A DNA stretch of 64,000 nucleotides from Janthinobacterium sp. LM6 (GCF_002002885.1 NZ_CP019510.1:2046001-2110000), one strand, 5' to 3'; numbered from the stretch's first letter, positions 43,931-52,948 are shown. Numbers and translations: made by a program. The notes: a model not told the origin generated them from the sequence alone.

Positions 43931-44947
43931 TCAGTTAAAACCTTCCAGGACGATTTTTCCCTTCGCCGTATTGCTTTCCAGCAAGGCATGCGCGCGCTTC
44001 AAATTCGCCGCATTGATCGTGCCGAAGCGCTCTGCCAGGGTCGTCTTGATGATGCCCGCATCCACCAGCTGCGCCAGTTCTTCCAGCAAGGCGTGCTGCT
44101 GGGCCATGTCGGCCGTCTGGAACAGCGAACGGGTAAACATCAATTCCCAGTGCAGCGACACGCTCTTGCCCTTGAACTTGCGCACGTCGATGTGCTCGGG
44201 GTCGTCGATCAGGGCAAATTTCCCCTGCGGCGCGATCAATTCCACGATCTGCTCGAAATGCTTGTCCGTCTGGTTCAGGCTGATCACGTAATCGACGGGC
44301 GGTAAACCGAGGCGCGTGATTTCGGCGGCCAGCGGCAGGCTGTGGTCGATCACGTGGTGCGCGCCCAGTTGCTTGACCCAGTCGGCCGTTTCCGCGCGCG
44401 ACGCCGTGCCGATGATGGTGACACCCGTCAACTGCCGCGCCAGTTGCACCAGCACGGAGCCGACGCCGCCGGCCGCGCCGATCACGAGAAGCGACTTGCC
44501 CGTCAAACTTTTGTCGCGGCTCAGCTGCAGGCGGTCGAACAGCAATTCCCAGGCCGTGATCGCCGTGAGCGGCAGGGCGGCGGCCGGGGCGAAATCGAGG
44601 CTGGCCGGCATGTGGCCGACGATGCGCTCGTCGACTAATTGAAATTCGCTGTTGCTGCCGGGGCGGTTGATGGCGCCCGCGTACCAGACCTTGTCGCCCA
44701 CTTGGAACAGGGTCGCGTCGGGGCCGACGGCCGTGACGACGCCGGCCGCATCCCAGCCCAGCACTTCCGGCTGGCCATCCTTCGGCGCGCGGTTCTTGCG
44801 CACCTTGGTGTCGACGGGATTGACGGAAATGGCCTTGACGGCGACGAGCAGGTCGCGCCCCGTGGCGACGGGCAGGGGCAACTCGATGTCGAGCAGGGCG
44901 TCGGCATCCGTGATGGGCAGGCTGTGGCGGTAGGCGATGGCTTTCAT
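43931..44947 (-). CDS. Zinc-type alcohol dehydrogenase-like / quinone oxidoreductase, paralogue 2
   Basis: A 338-residue medium-chain reductase, clearly paralogous to the protein at 36056 along its full length: shared VNPxDTKVR, LGWDAAG, YAG, LVDERI and MPASLDFA segments. The Rossmann motif is VIGAAGGVGSVLVQLARQ at about residues 155-172, and AHHVIDHSLPL follows. Zinc ligands are absent. It is divergent from a LysR gene (105 bases). It stops immediately next to the glycerate kinase stop, tail to tail. Confidence 0.87.
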   Translation of the reverse strand: MKAIAYRHSLPITDADALLDIELPLPVATGRDLLVAVKAISVNPVDTKVRKNRAPKDGQPEVLGWDAAGVVTAVGPDATLFQVGDKVWYAGAINRPGSNSEFQLVDERIVGHMPASLDFAPAAALPLTAITAWELLFDRLQLSRDKSLTGKSLLVIGAAGGVGSVLVQLARQLTGVTIIGTASRAETADWVKQLGAHHVIDHSLPLAAEITRLGLPPVDYVISLNQTDKHFEQIVELIAPQGKFALIDDPEHIDVRKFKGKSVSLHWELMFTRSLFQTADMAQQHALLEELAQLVDAGIIKTTLAERFGTINAANLKRAHALLESNTAKGKIVLEGFN

Positions 44948-45052
44948 GATTATCCTTGGTCGAGAGTAGGGAGGCGATGACGTATGATGGTCGCTTTCGC
45001 GCCCAGGTAAAAGAGGGCGCGTACCGAAACACTTTCAAAGGAATGCTGAAAA

Positions 45053-45967
45053 TTGCTGCGACTCGATGACTTGCAGGTATTTGTGCGCACGGCCGACCGG
45101 GGCAGTTTGTCGGCGGCCGCGCGCGAGATCGGCATCTCGCCCGCGCTGGCCAGCGCCGCCGTCAAACGCCTGGAAGGCGTGTTGGGCTTGCGCCTGCTGG
45201 CCCGCACGACGCGCTCGCTGAGCCTGACGCCGGAAGGCACGCAATACCTGGAGCATGCGCGGGAAGCCTTGCGCCTGCTGCGCGCAGGCCACGATGCACT
45301 GCTGGCCGGCAAGGACAGTTTCGGTGGAACCTTGAAAATCGCCATGCCCTCCGACCTGGGCCGCAACCTGATGCTGGGCTGGCTGGACGAATTCCAGCTG
45401 CGCCATCCGAAACTGCATTACCAGCTCAGCGTTAGCGACCGGGTGGCCGATATGGTGCGCCAGCAAGTCGACGTGGCCATCCGCTATGGCCAGCAAGACG
45501 ATTCGAGCCTGATCGCCATGCCGATCGCGCCTGCCAACGACCGGGTGCTGGTGGCGTCCCCCGCCTATCTGCGCGAATACGGCCCTTTGCTGGCGCTGGA
45601 AGACTTGTCGCAGCGCAATTGCCTGCGCTTCGCGCTGGAAGACGGCTTGCACGACCGCTGGACTTTTTACCGCCTGCCCCAGCGCGAGCAAGTGACGGTG
45701 TCCGTGAGCGGCAACCGCAGCGCCGACGACGCCGACCTGGTACGGCGCTGGGCCGTGGCGGGCCTCGGCATCGCCTATAAGTCGCGGCTCGACGTGGCGG
45801 GCGACCTGGACGCCGGCCGCCTGCAAGCGCTGTTGCCCGACGTGGCGGGCGAGGCCACGCCCTTGCACCTGGTCTGCACGCACCGGGCGCAGGTGACGCC
45901 GCTGGTGCTGCAGCTGCGCGATTTCCTGCGCGACAAATGTGCGCAGTTATTAAAACAGCAGAATTGA
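45053..45967 (+). CDS. LysR-family transcriptional regulator (TTG start)
   Basis: About 304 residues. The start is the TTG at 45053, ten bases after AAAGGA; it gives the standard LysR beginning LRLDDLQVFVRTADRGSLS, and no in-frame ATG is suitable. The helix-turn-helix continues AAAREIGISPALASAAVKRLEG. The C-terminal effector domain has FGGTLKIAMPSDLGRNLML and IAMPIAPANDRVLVASPAYL. Divergent from the paralogue-2 oxidoreductase, which it probably regulates. Confidence 0.87.
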   Translation: MLRLDDLQVFVRTADRGSLSAAAREIGISPALASAAVKRLEGVLGLRLLARTTRSLSLTPEGTQYLEHAREALRLLRAGHDALLAGKDSFGGTLKIAMPSDLGRNLMLGWLDEFQLRHPKLHYQLSVSDRVADMVRQQVDVAIRYGQQDDSSLIAMPIAPANDRVLVASPAYLREYGPLLALEDLSQRNCLRFALEDGLHDRWTFYRLPQREQVTVSVSGNRSADDADLVRRWAVAGLGIAYKSRLDVAGDLDAGRLQALLPDVAGEATPLHLVCTHRAQVTPLVLQLRDFLRDKCAQLLKQQN

Positions 45968-46010
45968 CCGGGGAGGGTTGCTGCGCGACGTATGCGTCGC
46001 TTATCTGATA

Positions 46011-46388
46011 TCAGCGATTTTTTAAAATCACATCGCTCATGTATTGATTCAAATCGCGAAAATCCTTTACCCGCCAGGCATATGGCGCAATCTTGACGCC
46101 ATTCTCTTTCAAGGTTTTTGGAATCAGATCGCCATTCGGACGGAGGATGACCGACGATACGATCACGCCCGGATAATCCTTCAGGCGTTTTTTGAATGCG
46201 GCGGTGGTCAGATCGGGCGTGGGCGGATTGCTTTTATTCGCCAACGGCCCCGTTCCCTTGATCTCCGCGCCATGGCACACGGCACAGCGCTGTACATACA
46301 GCGTTTTGCCATTCAGATTCTCCGCCAAGGCTGACGGCGCTTGAATCAGCGATAACGTTCCTAATGCAGCGATAAATAATATTTTCAT
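46011..46388 (-). CDS. Periplasmic c-type cytochrome
   Basis: A 125-residue protein. The signal peptide ends at ALA-EN. One heme c site, CAVCH, lies at about residues 35-39, and a methionine near the end (QYMSDV) is the likely second heme ligand. This is the class I cytochrome c fold (Cytochrome_CBB3-like). It is preceded by AAAGAA. It probably carries electrons in the periplasm. No oxidase or dehydrogenase is adjacent, so its partner is unknown. Confidence 0.85.
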   Translation of the reverse strand: MKILFIAALGTLSLIQAPSALAENLNGKTLYVQRCAVCHGAEIKGTGPLANKSNPPTPDLTTAAFKKRLKDYPGVIVSSVILRPNGDLIPKTLKENGVKIAPYAWRVKDFRDLNQYMSDVILKNR

Positions 46389-46648
46389 TTCTTTTTAATG
46401 TGGACGTATTGTATGGATAATGTCTGGTTTGAGAGAAAATACGCAGTTGCCATTGCAATACGCAATTCTCCCGATAACATTTTATCCGAGATTATTCATC
46501 ATAATGTGCCCGTAATGCGCCCATACCCGCGAGAGCCTGGCTGGTGAACCATCGTGTTTGATTACAACTCGTTGCAAATGGCAATCATGCGCAGGTCAAC
46601 CTGGGCGTACCCTCAAGCATTCTGCATGAAACCGCTTGAAGGACCGCC

Positions 46649-48199
46649 ATGACCCCGCACCGATTATTGCCGACGACCTTGATTGCCCTGCTTTTGCTGG
46701 CCGGCTGCGCCGCGACCGGACCAGGACCGGCCGCCCAGGCCGATCATCGCGCGCAGAGCAGTCCCGCACAAGACATCGCCATGCTGGAACGGGTCAGCTG
46801 GGGCGTGAACGGTGGCAGTGTGCGCCAGGTGCAGGACAAAGGCTGGAACGCGTGGCTGCGGGCGCAGTTACATCCAGGAAAAGCGGCCTTGCCGCCAGCC
46901 ATCGCCGCGCAAATCGACGCCATGACCATCAGCCAGGTGCCGCTGGAGCAATTGGTGATTTCTATGGAGCAAAAGCGCAAGGAGTCGGCCGGCGTCATGG
47001 ACGACGTGGCGAAACAGCAGGCGCAAAAGGAGTACCAGCAGGAACTGAACCGCCTGGCGCGCGAGGCGGCCACGCGTTCGCTGTTGCTCGACGTGTATTC
47101 GACTAACCAGTTGCAGCAGCAGCTGAGCTGGTTTTGGCTCAACCATTTCAGCGTGCACCAGGGCAAGCACAACTTGCGCGCCATGGTGGGCGATTACGAG
47201 GCGAACGCCATCGCGCCACATGCACTGGGAAAATTCCGTGATTTGCTGGGCGCCACCGTCCACCATCCGGCCATGTTGCGCTACCTGGACAATGAAGCCA
47301 ACGCCGCCAAGCGCATCAATGAAAACTATGCGCGCGAACTGATGGAACTGCACACGCTGGGCGTCAACGGCGGCTACAGCCAGGCTGACGTGCAGGAACT
47401 GGCGCGCATCCTGACCGGGGTGGGCGTGAACCTGGGAGCGGACACGCCGAAAGTGAAACCGGCGCTGCAATCGCAATACGTGCGCCGGGGCTTGTTCGAG
47501 TTCAATCCGAACCGCCACGATTACGGTGATAAACAATTCCTGGGGCAAACGGTGAAGGGTCGGGGCCTGGCCGAGCTCGATGAAGCGCTGGACCGCCTGA
47601 GCCGCAGTCCCGCCACGGCGCACTTTATCAGCGGCAAGCTGGCCCAGTATTTCGTGGGAGATAACCCTCCCGAAGCGCTGGTGGCGCGCATGGCGGCCAC
47701 CTTCCAGCGCAGCGACGGCTTGATCGCCGACGTGCTGCAAACCATGTTCGACAGCCCCGAATTCAGGCAATCGCTGGGCAAGAAATTCAAGGACCCCATG
47801 CATTATGTGGTGTCGGCCGTGCGCCTCAGCTATGACGACAAGCCCATCCTGAATGCGGGGCCCATGCTGAGCTGGCTCGCGCGCATGGGCCAGCCCCTGT
47901 ACGGCCGCCAGACGCCCGATGGCTATCCCATGACGGATGCGTCCTGGGCCAGTCCGGGGCAAATGACGACGCGCTTCGATATTGCCCGCACCATCGGCTC
48001 GGGCAGCGCCGGCCTGTTCAGGACGGAGGGCCCGCAGCCGCAGGAAAAAGTGGCGTTCCCGCAACTGGCCAGCGCCCTGTATTACCAGTCGCTGCAGCCA
48101 GGCTTGAGCCCGGCCACGCGCCAGGCACTGGATCAGGCCGCTTCGCCGCAGGAGTGGAATACATTTCTCCTGTCTTCGCCAGAAATGATGCACCGCTAA
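46649..48199 (+). CDS. DUF1800-family lipoprotein
   Basis: A 516-residue protein. The lipoprotein signal has the lipobox LAGC (about residues 16-19). The body shows DUF1800 features: LERVSWGVNGGSVRQVQ near the start, WFWLNHFSVHQGKHNLR, and NENYARELMELHTLGVNGGYSQADVQELARILTG, the most conserved stretch. Function unknown; members are almost always encoded next to DUF1501 proteins, as here at 48341. GAAGGA precedes the ATG. A 102-bp dispersed repeat lies between the two genes. Confidence 0.88.
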   Translation: MTPHRLLPTTLIALLLLAGCAATGPGPAAQADHRAQSSPAQDIAMLERVSWGVNGGSVRQVQDKGWNAWLRAQLHPGKAALPPAIAAQIDAMTISQVPLEQLVISMEQKRKESAGVMDDVAKQQAQKEYQQELNRLAREAATRSLLLDVYSTNQLQQQLSWFWLNHFSVHQGKHNLRAMVGDYEANAIAPHALGKFRDLLGATVHHPAMLRYLDNEANAAKRINENYARELMELHTLGVNGGYSQADVQELARILTGVGVNLGADTPKVKPALQSQYVRRGLFEFNPNRHDYGDKQFLGQTVKGRGLAELDEALDRLSRSPATAHFISGKLAQYFVGDNPPEALVARMAATFQRSDGLIADVLQTMFDSPEFRQSLGKKFKDPMHYVVSAVRLSYDDKPILNAGPMLSWLARMGQPLYGRQTPDGYPMTDASWASPGQMTTRFDIARTIGSGSAGLFRTEGPQPQEKVAFPQLASALYYQSLQPGLSPATRQALDQAASPQEWNTFLLSSPEMMHR

Positions 48200-48210
48200 A
48201 ACGCCTGCCA

Positions 48211-48312
48211 AAACCTGCTGCGCGTCGCGACTTGCGGCCTGCGATGCTTACTGTGCATTCGCACAGTTCCGCGTCTCGGCCACAATTCACTGCCGCTCGC
48301 TACGGTTTTGTT
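48211..48312. repeat. Dispersed intergenic repeat, copy B
   Basis: Aligns without gaps to 17391-17492 (about 90% identical, same plus-strand orientation). It starts 12 bases after the DUF1800 stop and ends 28 bases before the DUF1501 start. It carries TACTGT-N8-ACAGTT at 48249-48268, a match to the LexA-type core, nested in the hairpin TGTGC-ATTC-GCACA. Confidence 0.85.
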
Positions 48313-48340
48313 CACGCGTTAAATACTGAAAGGAGTTGCC

Positions 48341-49531
48341 ATGAACCGTCGTGACCTGTTGAAAGCCCTGGCCGCCGCGCCCTTGCTCACCCACGCGGGC
48401 AGCTTGCTGGCCGCGCCCGCCACGGATGCGAAGCTGCTGTTCGTCTTCCTGCGCGGCGGCTATGACGCGAACAACTTGCTGGTGCCGGTCGGCAGCGATT
48501 TTTACTATGCGGCGCGGCCGAATATCGCCATCGCGAAACCCGGCGAGGAAAACGGCGCGCTGGCCTTGAACGCCGACTGGGCCTTGCATCCGGCCTTGCG
48601 CGAGAGCATTTATCCCATGTTCACGGGCGGCGAGGCGGCCTTCATCCCGTTTGCGGGCACGACGGATTTGACGCGCAGCCATTTCGAGACGCAGGACACG
48701 ATCGAGCTGGGGCAGGAGATCAACACGCGGCGCGACTTCCGTTCGGGTTTCCTGAACCGCCTCGTGCAGACCTTGAATAACAGCAAGGCCGGCCCCGCCA
48801 TTTCCTTCACGGACCAGCTGCCGCTGATCTTCCAGGGCGGCGTGCAAGTGCCGAACATGGCGCTGCGCTCCGTGGGCAAGTCCGGCATTGATGCGCGTCA
48901 AAGCCAGATCATCGCCGCCATGTACCGGGGCACACCCTTGCAGCAACCCGTCAGCGCGGGCTTTGTCGTGCGCGACGACGTGACGAAGGAATTGACGGGG
49001 GAAATGCAGGCGGCCAACCGCAACGCCATCAGTACCAAGGGCTTTGAACTGGAAGCTCAGCGCATCGCCCGCTTGATGAAGGACAAATACAACCTCGGCT
49101 TCGTCGATGTGGGCGGCTGGGATACGCATGTGGGGCAGGGCGGCGCCAGCGGCTACCTGGCGGGGCGCTTCGACGAACTGGGACGTGGGCTGGCCGCGTT
49201 TTCGCAGGAAATGGGCAGCGCCTGGCGCAATACCGTCGTCGTCGTCGTCAGCGAATTTGGCCGCACCTTCCGCGAAAACGGCAACCGCGGCACGGACCAC
49301 GGCCACGGCAGCGTGTTCTGGGTGCTCGGTGGCGGCATCAAGGGCAGGCAGGTGGCGGGCGAGCAAGTGGCGATTGCGCAGGCAAACCTGTTCCAGAACC
49401 GCGACATGCCCGTGCTGAATGAATACCGGGCCGTGCTGGGCGGCTTGCTGCGCCGCACCTTCGGCTTGACGCCGGCGCAACTCGACCATGTGTTTGCCGG
49501 CGTGAAACCGGCGGAGCTGGGCCTCGTGTAA
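48341..49531 (+). CDS. DUF1501-family protein with Tat signal
   Basis: A 396-residue protein. The twin-arginine signal NRRDLLKALAAAPLL is followed by cleavage near LAAP. The mature part resembles the alkaline-phosphatase/sulfatase superfamily: LLFVFLRGGYDANNLLVP, FAGTTDLTRSHFETQD, VDVGGWDTHVGQG (metal-ligand D and H) and VVVVSEFGRTFRENGNRGTDHGHG. DUF1501 proteins are exported, with unknown substrate, and pair with DUF1800 proteins. AAAGGAG precedes the ATG. Confidence 0.88.
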   Translation: MNRRDLLKALAAAPLLTHAGSLLAAPATDAKLLFVFLRGGYDANNLLVPVGSDFYYAARPNIAIAKPGEENGALALNADWALHPALRESIYPMFTGGEAAFIPFAGTTDLTRSHFETQDTIELGQEINTRRDFRSGFLNRLVQTLNNSKAGPAISFTDQLPLIFQGGVQVPNMALRSVGKSGIDARQSQIIAAMYRGTPLQQPVSAGFVVRDDVTKELTGEMQAANRNAISTKGFELEAQRIARLMKDKYNLGFVDVGGWDTHVGQGGASGYLAGRFDELGRGLAAFSQEMGSAWRNTVVVVVSEFGRTFRENGNRGTDHGHGSVFWVLGGGIKGRQVAGEQVAIAQANLFQNRDMPVLNEYRAVLGGLLRRTFGLTPAQLDHVFAGVKPAELGLV

Positions 49532-49620
49532 ATCGGCGAATCTCCGTGTTACGCTACGCCTGCGCATGTGGCGCATAGCGAATACTGGCGGCCCATGGCG
49601 CCGGGCACGAATGGAGTGGC

Positions 49621-50793
49621 ATGAACGATACCCAGCGCGACATCGTCAGCGCAGGCTTTTCCCTGGCCTTGGTCGCCGTGACGGCTTTCGTCATGCAGCG
49701 TTTCTTTTTGCCGCTCGTGTGGGCCGGCATCCTGTGCGTGGCGACCTGGCCTTTGTATGTGCGCGTGCGCGCGGCGCTGGGCCGGCGCACCATCGTCGCG
49801 GCAGCCGTGCTGACCCTGGCGTTTGCCTGCATCTTCATCATTCCCGTGCTGTTCGGCGTGGCGCAGGCGGCGCGCGAAGTGCCCGTGCTGGCCAATTTCG
49901 TCGTGCATGCGAATGCCGACGGCTTGCCCGTGCCGGATTGGGTGGCGCACATTCCGCTGGCCGGCAGCGCCATCGGCGACTGGTGGCAAGCCACCCTGAG
50001 CCAGCCGCATGGCCTGGGCCACTTCTTTGCGGGCAGCGCCGTGGGCGGCTTTCATTCCGCGCGCGACATGCTCAAGGTGCTGGGCGCGGACGTGTTCCAC
50101 CGCCTGGTCGACTTCGGCCTGGCGTTTTTATGCCTGTTTTTCTTTTACAAGGATGGCGAAGCGCTGACGCGCCAGATCACGGCCGTCGGCAGCCATTTTT
50201 TGCGTCCCGAACGGTGGGGCCGCTATGCGCAAAAGATCCCCACGGCCATCCGCGCCACTGTCAACGGCCTGGTGCTGGTGGGGCTGGCCGAAGGCGTGCT
50301 GATCGGCATCGCCTATGCCATCGCCGGCTTGCCGTCACCGGCCCTGTGGGCGTTTGCCACCGGCATCCTGGCCATCATCCCGTTTGGCGCGCCGCTCGCG
50401 TATGGATGCGCGGCCGCCTTGCTGGTGTTCCAGGGCAATGTGGGCGCCGCCATCGGCGTGGCCGCCTGGGGCACCGTGGTGCTGTTTGTCGCCGACCACT
50501 TCGTGCGCCCTGGCATGATCGGCAACGCCACCCGCTTGCCCTTCCTGGCCGTGCTGTTCGGCATCCTGGGCGGCGTGGAAACCCTGGGCCTCGTGGGCCT
50601 GTTCATCGGCCCCGTCGTGATGGTGCTGTTCGTTACCTTGTGGTACGAAGCGAATGTGACTGACCGCGTACCGCCGGCCAACATGCCTTCCAGCACAGCT
50701 GCCGATGCAGGTACCGACGCACTTGCTGGTACAGTTGCCGGCACAGCTGCCGAAACACCTGCCAGCCCGGCCGCGCCGGAACGCACACAGTAG
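49621..50793 (+). CDS. AI-2E/PerM-family membrane transporter
   Basis: A 390-residue membrane protein with about seven to eight helices. It shows the PerM/YdiK layout: two N-terminal helices, a periplasmic stretch with WVAHIPLAGSAIGDWW, FLCLFFFYKDGEAL, GLVLVGLAEGVLIGIAYAIAGLPSPALWAFATGILAIIPFG, and VADHFVRPGMIGNATRLPFLAVLFGILGG. The tail (about residues 355-390) is low-complexity, rich in A, T and P. The substrate in this species is unknown. GGAG precedes the ATG. Confidence 0.87.
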   Translation: MNDTQRDIVSAGFSLALVAVTAFVMQRFFLPLVWAGILCVATWPLYVRVRAALGRRTIVAAAVLTLAFACIFIIPVLFGVAQAAREVPVLANFVVHANADGLPVPDWVAHIPLAGSAIGDWWQATLSQPHGLGHFFAGSAVGGFHSARDMLKVLGADVFHRLVDFGLAFLCLFFFYKDGEALTRQITAVGSHFLRPERWGRYAQKIPTAIRATVNGLVLVGLAEGVLIGIAYAIAGLPSPALWAFATGILAIIPFGAPLAYGCAAALLVFQGNVGAAIGVAAWGTVVLFVADHFVRPGMIGNATRLPFLAVLFGILGGVETLGLVGLFIGPVVMVLFVTLWYEANVTDRVPPANMPSSTAADAGTDALAGTVAGTAAETPASPAAPERTQ

Positions 50794-50899
50794 TGAGGGG
50801 TCGGTCAGCGTGCTGCTGGCCGGTACTGAGGCGTTCCCGGCGTGGCCGGACGGAGCTGACTTGATAACAGGGTGCGAACACCTTGTTTTAAAGTCATTC

Positions 50900-51124
50900 T
50901 TAATGTGCCTTGGATAGAATAAGCAACCAACGGCGCATCAGCAGCACTTCAACATAGCCCGGCTCGATGCCCGTACCGCACTCGATCAAGGGATTGACGG
51001 TGTAGTAGCGCTTGCGGAAGTCGCGGCAGACGAGGATTTCGCGCTTGCCCATGCGGACGAGGAAAGAGCTTGGGGCGTATTCCAGGCCGAACCGTGAGCC
51101 AAAACCGCTATTCAATGTTGCCAT
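50900..51124 (-). CDS. Small hypothetical protein behind tandem LexA-like boxes
   Basis: A 74-residue protein, basic, with no signal peptide. AAAGGAATTGTC precedes the ATG, a good ribosome site. Segments SSFLVRMGKREILVCRDFRKRYYTV and EVLLMRRWLLILSKAH look folded (beta then amphipathic), but no family was recognised. Two tandem LexA-like operators begin 52 bases upstream, so DNA-damage induction is likely. Its function could be a cell-cycle or repair accessory; this is only a guess. Confidence 0.65.
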   Translation of the reverse strand: MATLNSGFGSRFGLEYAPSSFLVRMGKREILVCRDFRKRYYTVNPLIECGTGIEPGYVEVLLMRRWLLILSKAH

Positions 51125-51175
51125 GACAATTCCTTTGAGGGAGATGTGTTGAACGAGTCATCAGAATAGCATAAC

Positions 51176-51214
51176 TACTGTATGAATACACAGCTACTGT
51201 ATGAATAAACAGTA
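51176..51214. promoter_or_regulatory. Two tandem LexA-like SOS boxes
   Basis: TACTGT-ATGAATAC-ACAG (core 51178-51193) and TACTGT-ATGAATAA-ACAGTA (51195-51214), 19 bases apart. Both are near-perfect matches to the LexA consensus with AT-rich spacers. They lie midway between the divergent starts at 51124 and 51266, so they could control the small gene, the PAP2 operon, or both. Confidence 0.75.
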
Positions 51215-51265
51215 TTTTTTTACTGGTGTGGTTTTTTTGATCAGTACCGGGAAGATGAAAGAGAG

Positions 51266-52024
51266 ATGAGTTTGCAAGAGAAAAATGACATGGGCATGAC
51301 CACGGGCTGGACCACGAAACTGCGCCGCTTCGTCGAGGCGCGCCTGTCGCCCGAAGGCGAACTGGGCCTGCATATGACGGTGGGCGTGGCGCTGATGCTC
51401 GTCGCCATCGTGGTCTTCCACGAGATCGCCGAAGCCGTCATGGGCATGGCCCAAATCACCGTGATCGACTTGCAGGTGGCGCAATGGTTCAACCAGCACG
51501 CCGTGCCGTGGATCACCCGTTGCCTGCTGGTCGTCACGCACATGCATGGCGTGATCGGCGCCATCACCCTGGCCGTCTTGCTGGGCTGGTATCTGCACCG
51601 CAAGGGCGCCGATTACTGGCTGTTTACCCTGGTCATCACCATGCCGGGCGTCATGTTTTTGAACCTGCTGCTAAAGTACATTTTTGTGCGCGCGCGGCCC
51701 AGCTTTGACGAGCCCATCCTGCAGACGGCCCTGAGCACGTACAGCTTTCCCAGCGGCCATACGGCCACGTCGACAGCCCTGTACGGCTTGCTGGCCGCCT
51801 ACCTGATTTGCCAGACGGCGCCGGGTGCGTGGGGCAAGCGCATCGCCATCGCGCTGGGCGCCTTCCTGATGGCGTCACTCGTGGGTTTCAGCCGCATTTA
51901 CCTGGGCGCGCATTACCTGAGCGATGTGCTGGCGGCCATGGCGGAAAGCTATGGCTGGCTGGCCATCTGCATCGCCGGCGTGTCGACCTTGCGCCGCCGC
52001 CGGCATATCCGGCAAACCAAATAA
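51266..52024 (+). CDS. PAP2-family membrane lipid phosphatase
   Basis: A 252-residue protein with about six hydrophobic segments. The three PAP2 motifs are present: KYIFVRARPS (K-x6-R-P, about residues 132-141), PSGH in YSFPSGHTAT (about 155-164), and SRIYLGAHYLSDV (S-R-x5-H-x3-D). It likely dephosphorylates phosphatidic acid, phosphatidylglycerophosphate or undecaprenyl pyrophosphate at the periplasmic face. First gene of an operon with a lipid kinase-like gene and a phosphoesterase gene; tandem LexA-like boxes lie 52 bases upstream. Confidence 0.88.
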   Translation: MSLQEKNDMGMTTGWTTKLRRFVEARLSPEGELGLHMTVGVALMLVAIVVFHEIAEAVMGMAQITVIDLQVAQWFNQHAVPWITRCLLVVTHMHGVIGAITLAVLLGWYLHRKGADYWLFTLVITMPGVMFLNLLLKYIFVRARPSFDEPILQTALSTYSFPSGHTATSTALYGLLAAYLICQTAPGAWGKRIAIALGAFLMASLVGFSRIYLGAHYLSDVLAAMAESYGWLAICIAGVSTLRRRRHIRQTK

Positions 52025-52035
52025 GGGGAGTGATC

Positions 52036-52944
52036 CTGAGCAAGATTGCAGTCATCATCAATGCGGGCGCCGGTTGCGGCTATGCGCCCGACTGGGCGCA
52101 GCAGCTCGAAGCGAAATTCGCCGCCGTGGGGCTCGACGCCGCCATCACCCTGGCCGCCAGCGGGGCCGACATGATCGCCACGGCCGGGCAAGCCTTGCGC
52201 GACGGCGCGCCCATCGTCGTGGCCGGGGGCGGCGACGGCACCATCAATGCCGTCGCGTCCGTCGTCGTCGGCAGCGGCACGCCGTTTGGCGTCTTGCCGC
52301 TGGGTACCTTGAACCATTTCGCCAAGGATTTGAACATTCCGCTCGAACTCGATGCGGCGATCGCCAATGTGGCGCAGGGCGTGCCGCACCAGGTCGACGT
52401 GGGCGAAGTCAATGGCCGCATCTTCCTGAACAATTCCAGCCTGGGCCTGTATCCCGACATCGTGCGCGACCGAGAAAAGCAGCAGCGCCGCCTGGGACGG
52501 GGCAAGTGGCTGGCGTTCAGCTGGGCGCTGGTGGCCGCCTTGCGCCGCTATCCCTTCCTCAGCGTGCAATTGAAACTCAAGGACGCCGTGCATGCGCGGC
52601 GCACGCCGTTTGTCTTTATCGGTAACAATGAATACCTGATGGAAGGCTTGAATATCGGTGAGCGCGAACGGCTCGATGGCGGCCAGCTGAGCCTGTACGT
52701 GGCGCAGCGTCCGGGCCGCCTGGGCTTGCTGAAGCTGGCCTTGCATGCACTGTTCGGCAAGTTGTCGCAGGCCAAGGATTTCGATGTGCTGACGGCCACC
52801 GACCTGGAAATCGCCACGCGGCACCGGCGCCTGCGCGTGGCTACCGATGGCGAAGTGACCGTCATGAATACGCCGCTGCAGTACCGCATCCGCCCCGCCG
52901 CGCTGACGGTGCTGGTGCCTGCGCCGGCACCTTCCGGGGAGTAA
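52036..52944 (+). CDS. Diacylglycerol-kinase-like (DAGK_cat) lipid kinase, non-ATG start
   Basis: About 302 residues. The catalytic-fold signature GGGDGTINAVA (about residues 57-67) and the substrate loop PLGTLNHFAKDL (about 82-93) mark the DAGK/YegS family, which phosphorylates diacylglycerol or related lipids with ATP. No in-frame ATG exists at the N-terminus. A CTG at 52036 (five bases after GGGGAG) or a GTG at 52030 must serve, and CTG has the better spacing. The gene is 11 bases after the PAP2 gene, whose reaction is the reverse type, suggesting a phospholipid turnover unit. Confidence 0.85.
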   Translation: MSKIAVIINAGAGCGYAPDWAQQLEAKFAAVGLDAAITLAASGADMIATAGQALRDGAPIVVAGGGDGTINAVASVVVGSGTPFGVLPLGTLNHFAKDLNIPLELDAAIANVAQGVPHQVDVGEVNGRIFLNNSSLGLYPDIVRDREKQQRRLGRGKWLAFSWALVAALRRYPFLSVQLKLKDAVHARRTPFVFIGNNEYLMEGLNIGERERLDGGQLSLYVAQRPGRLGLLKLALHALFGKLSQAKDFDVLTATDLEIATRHRRLRVATDGEVTVMNTPLQYRIRPAALTVLVPAPAPSGE

Positions 52945-52948
52945 GGCC

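Noticed and set aside
51238..51254. TGATCAGTACCGGGAAG, similar to 57774-57790 with one mismatch, as a shared regulatory element
   Set aside because: A 17-base match with one mismatch is expected by chance several times in 64 kb, and the two downstream genes are unrelated.
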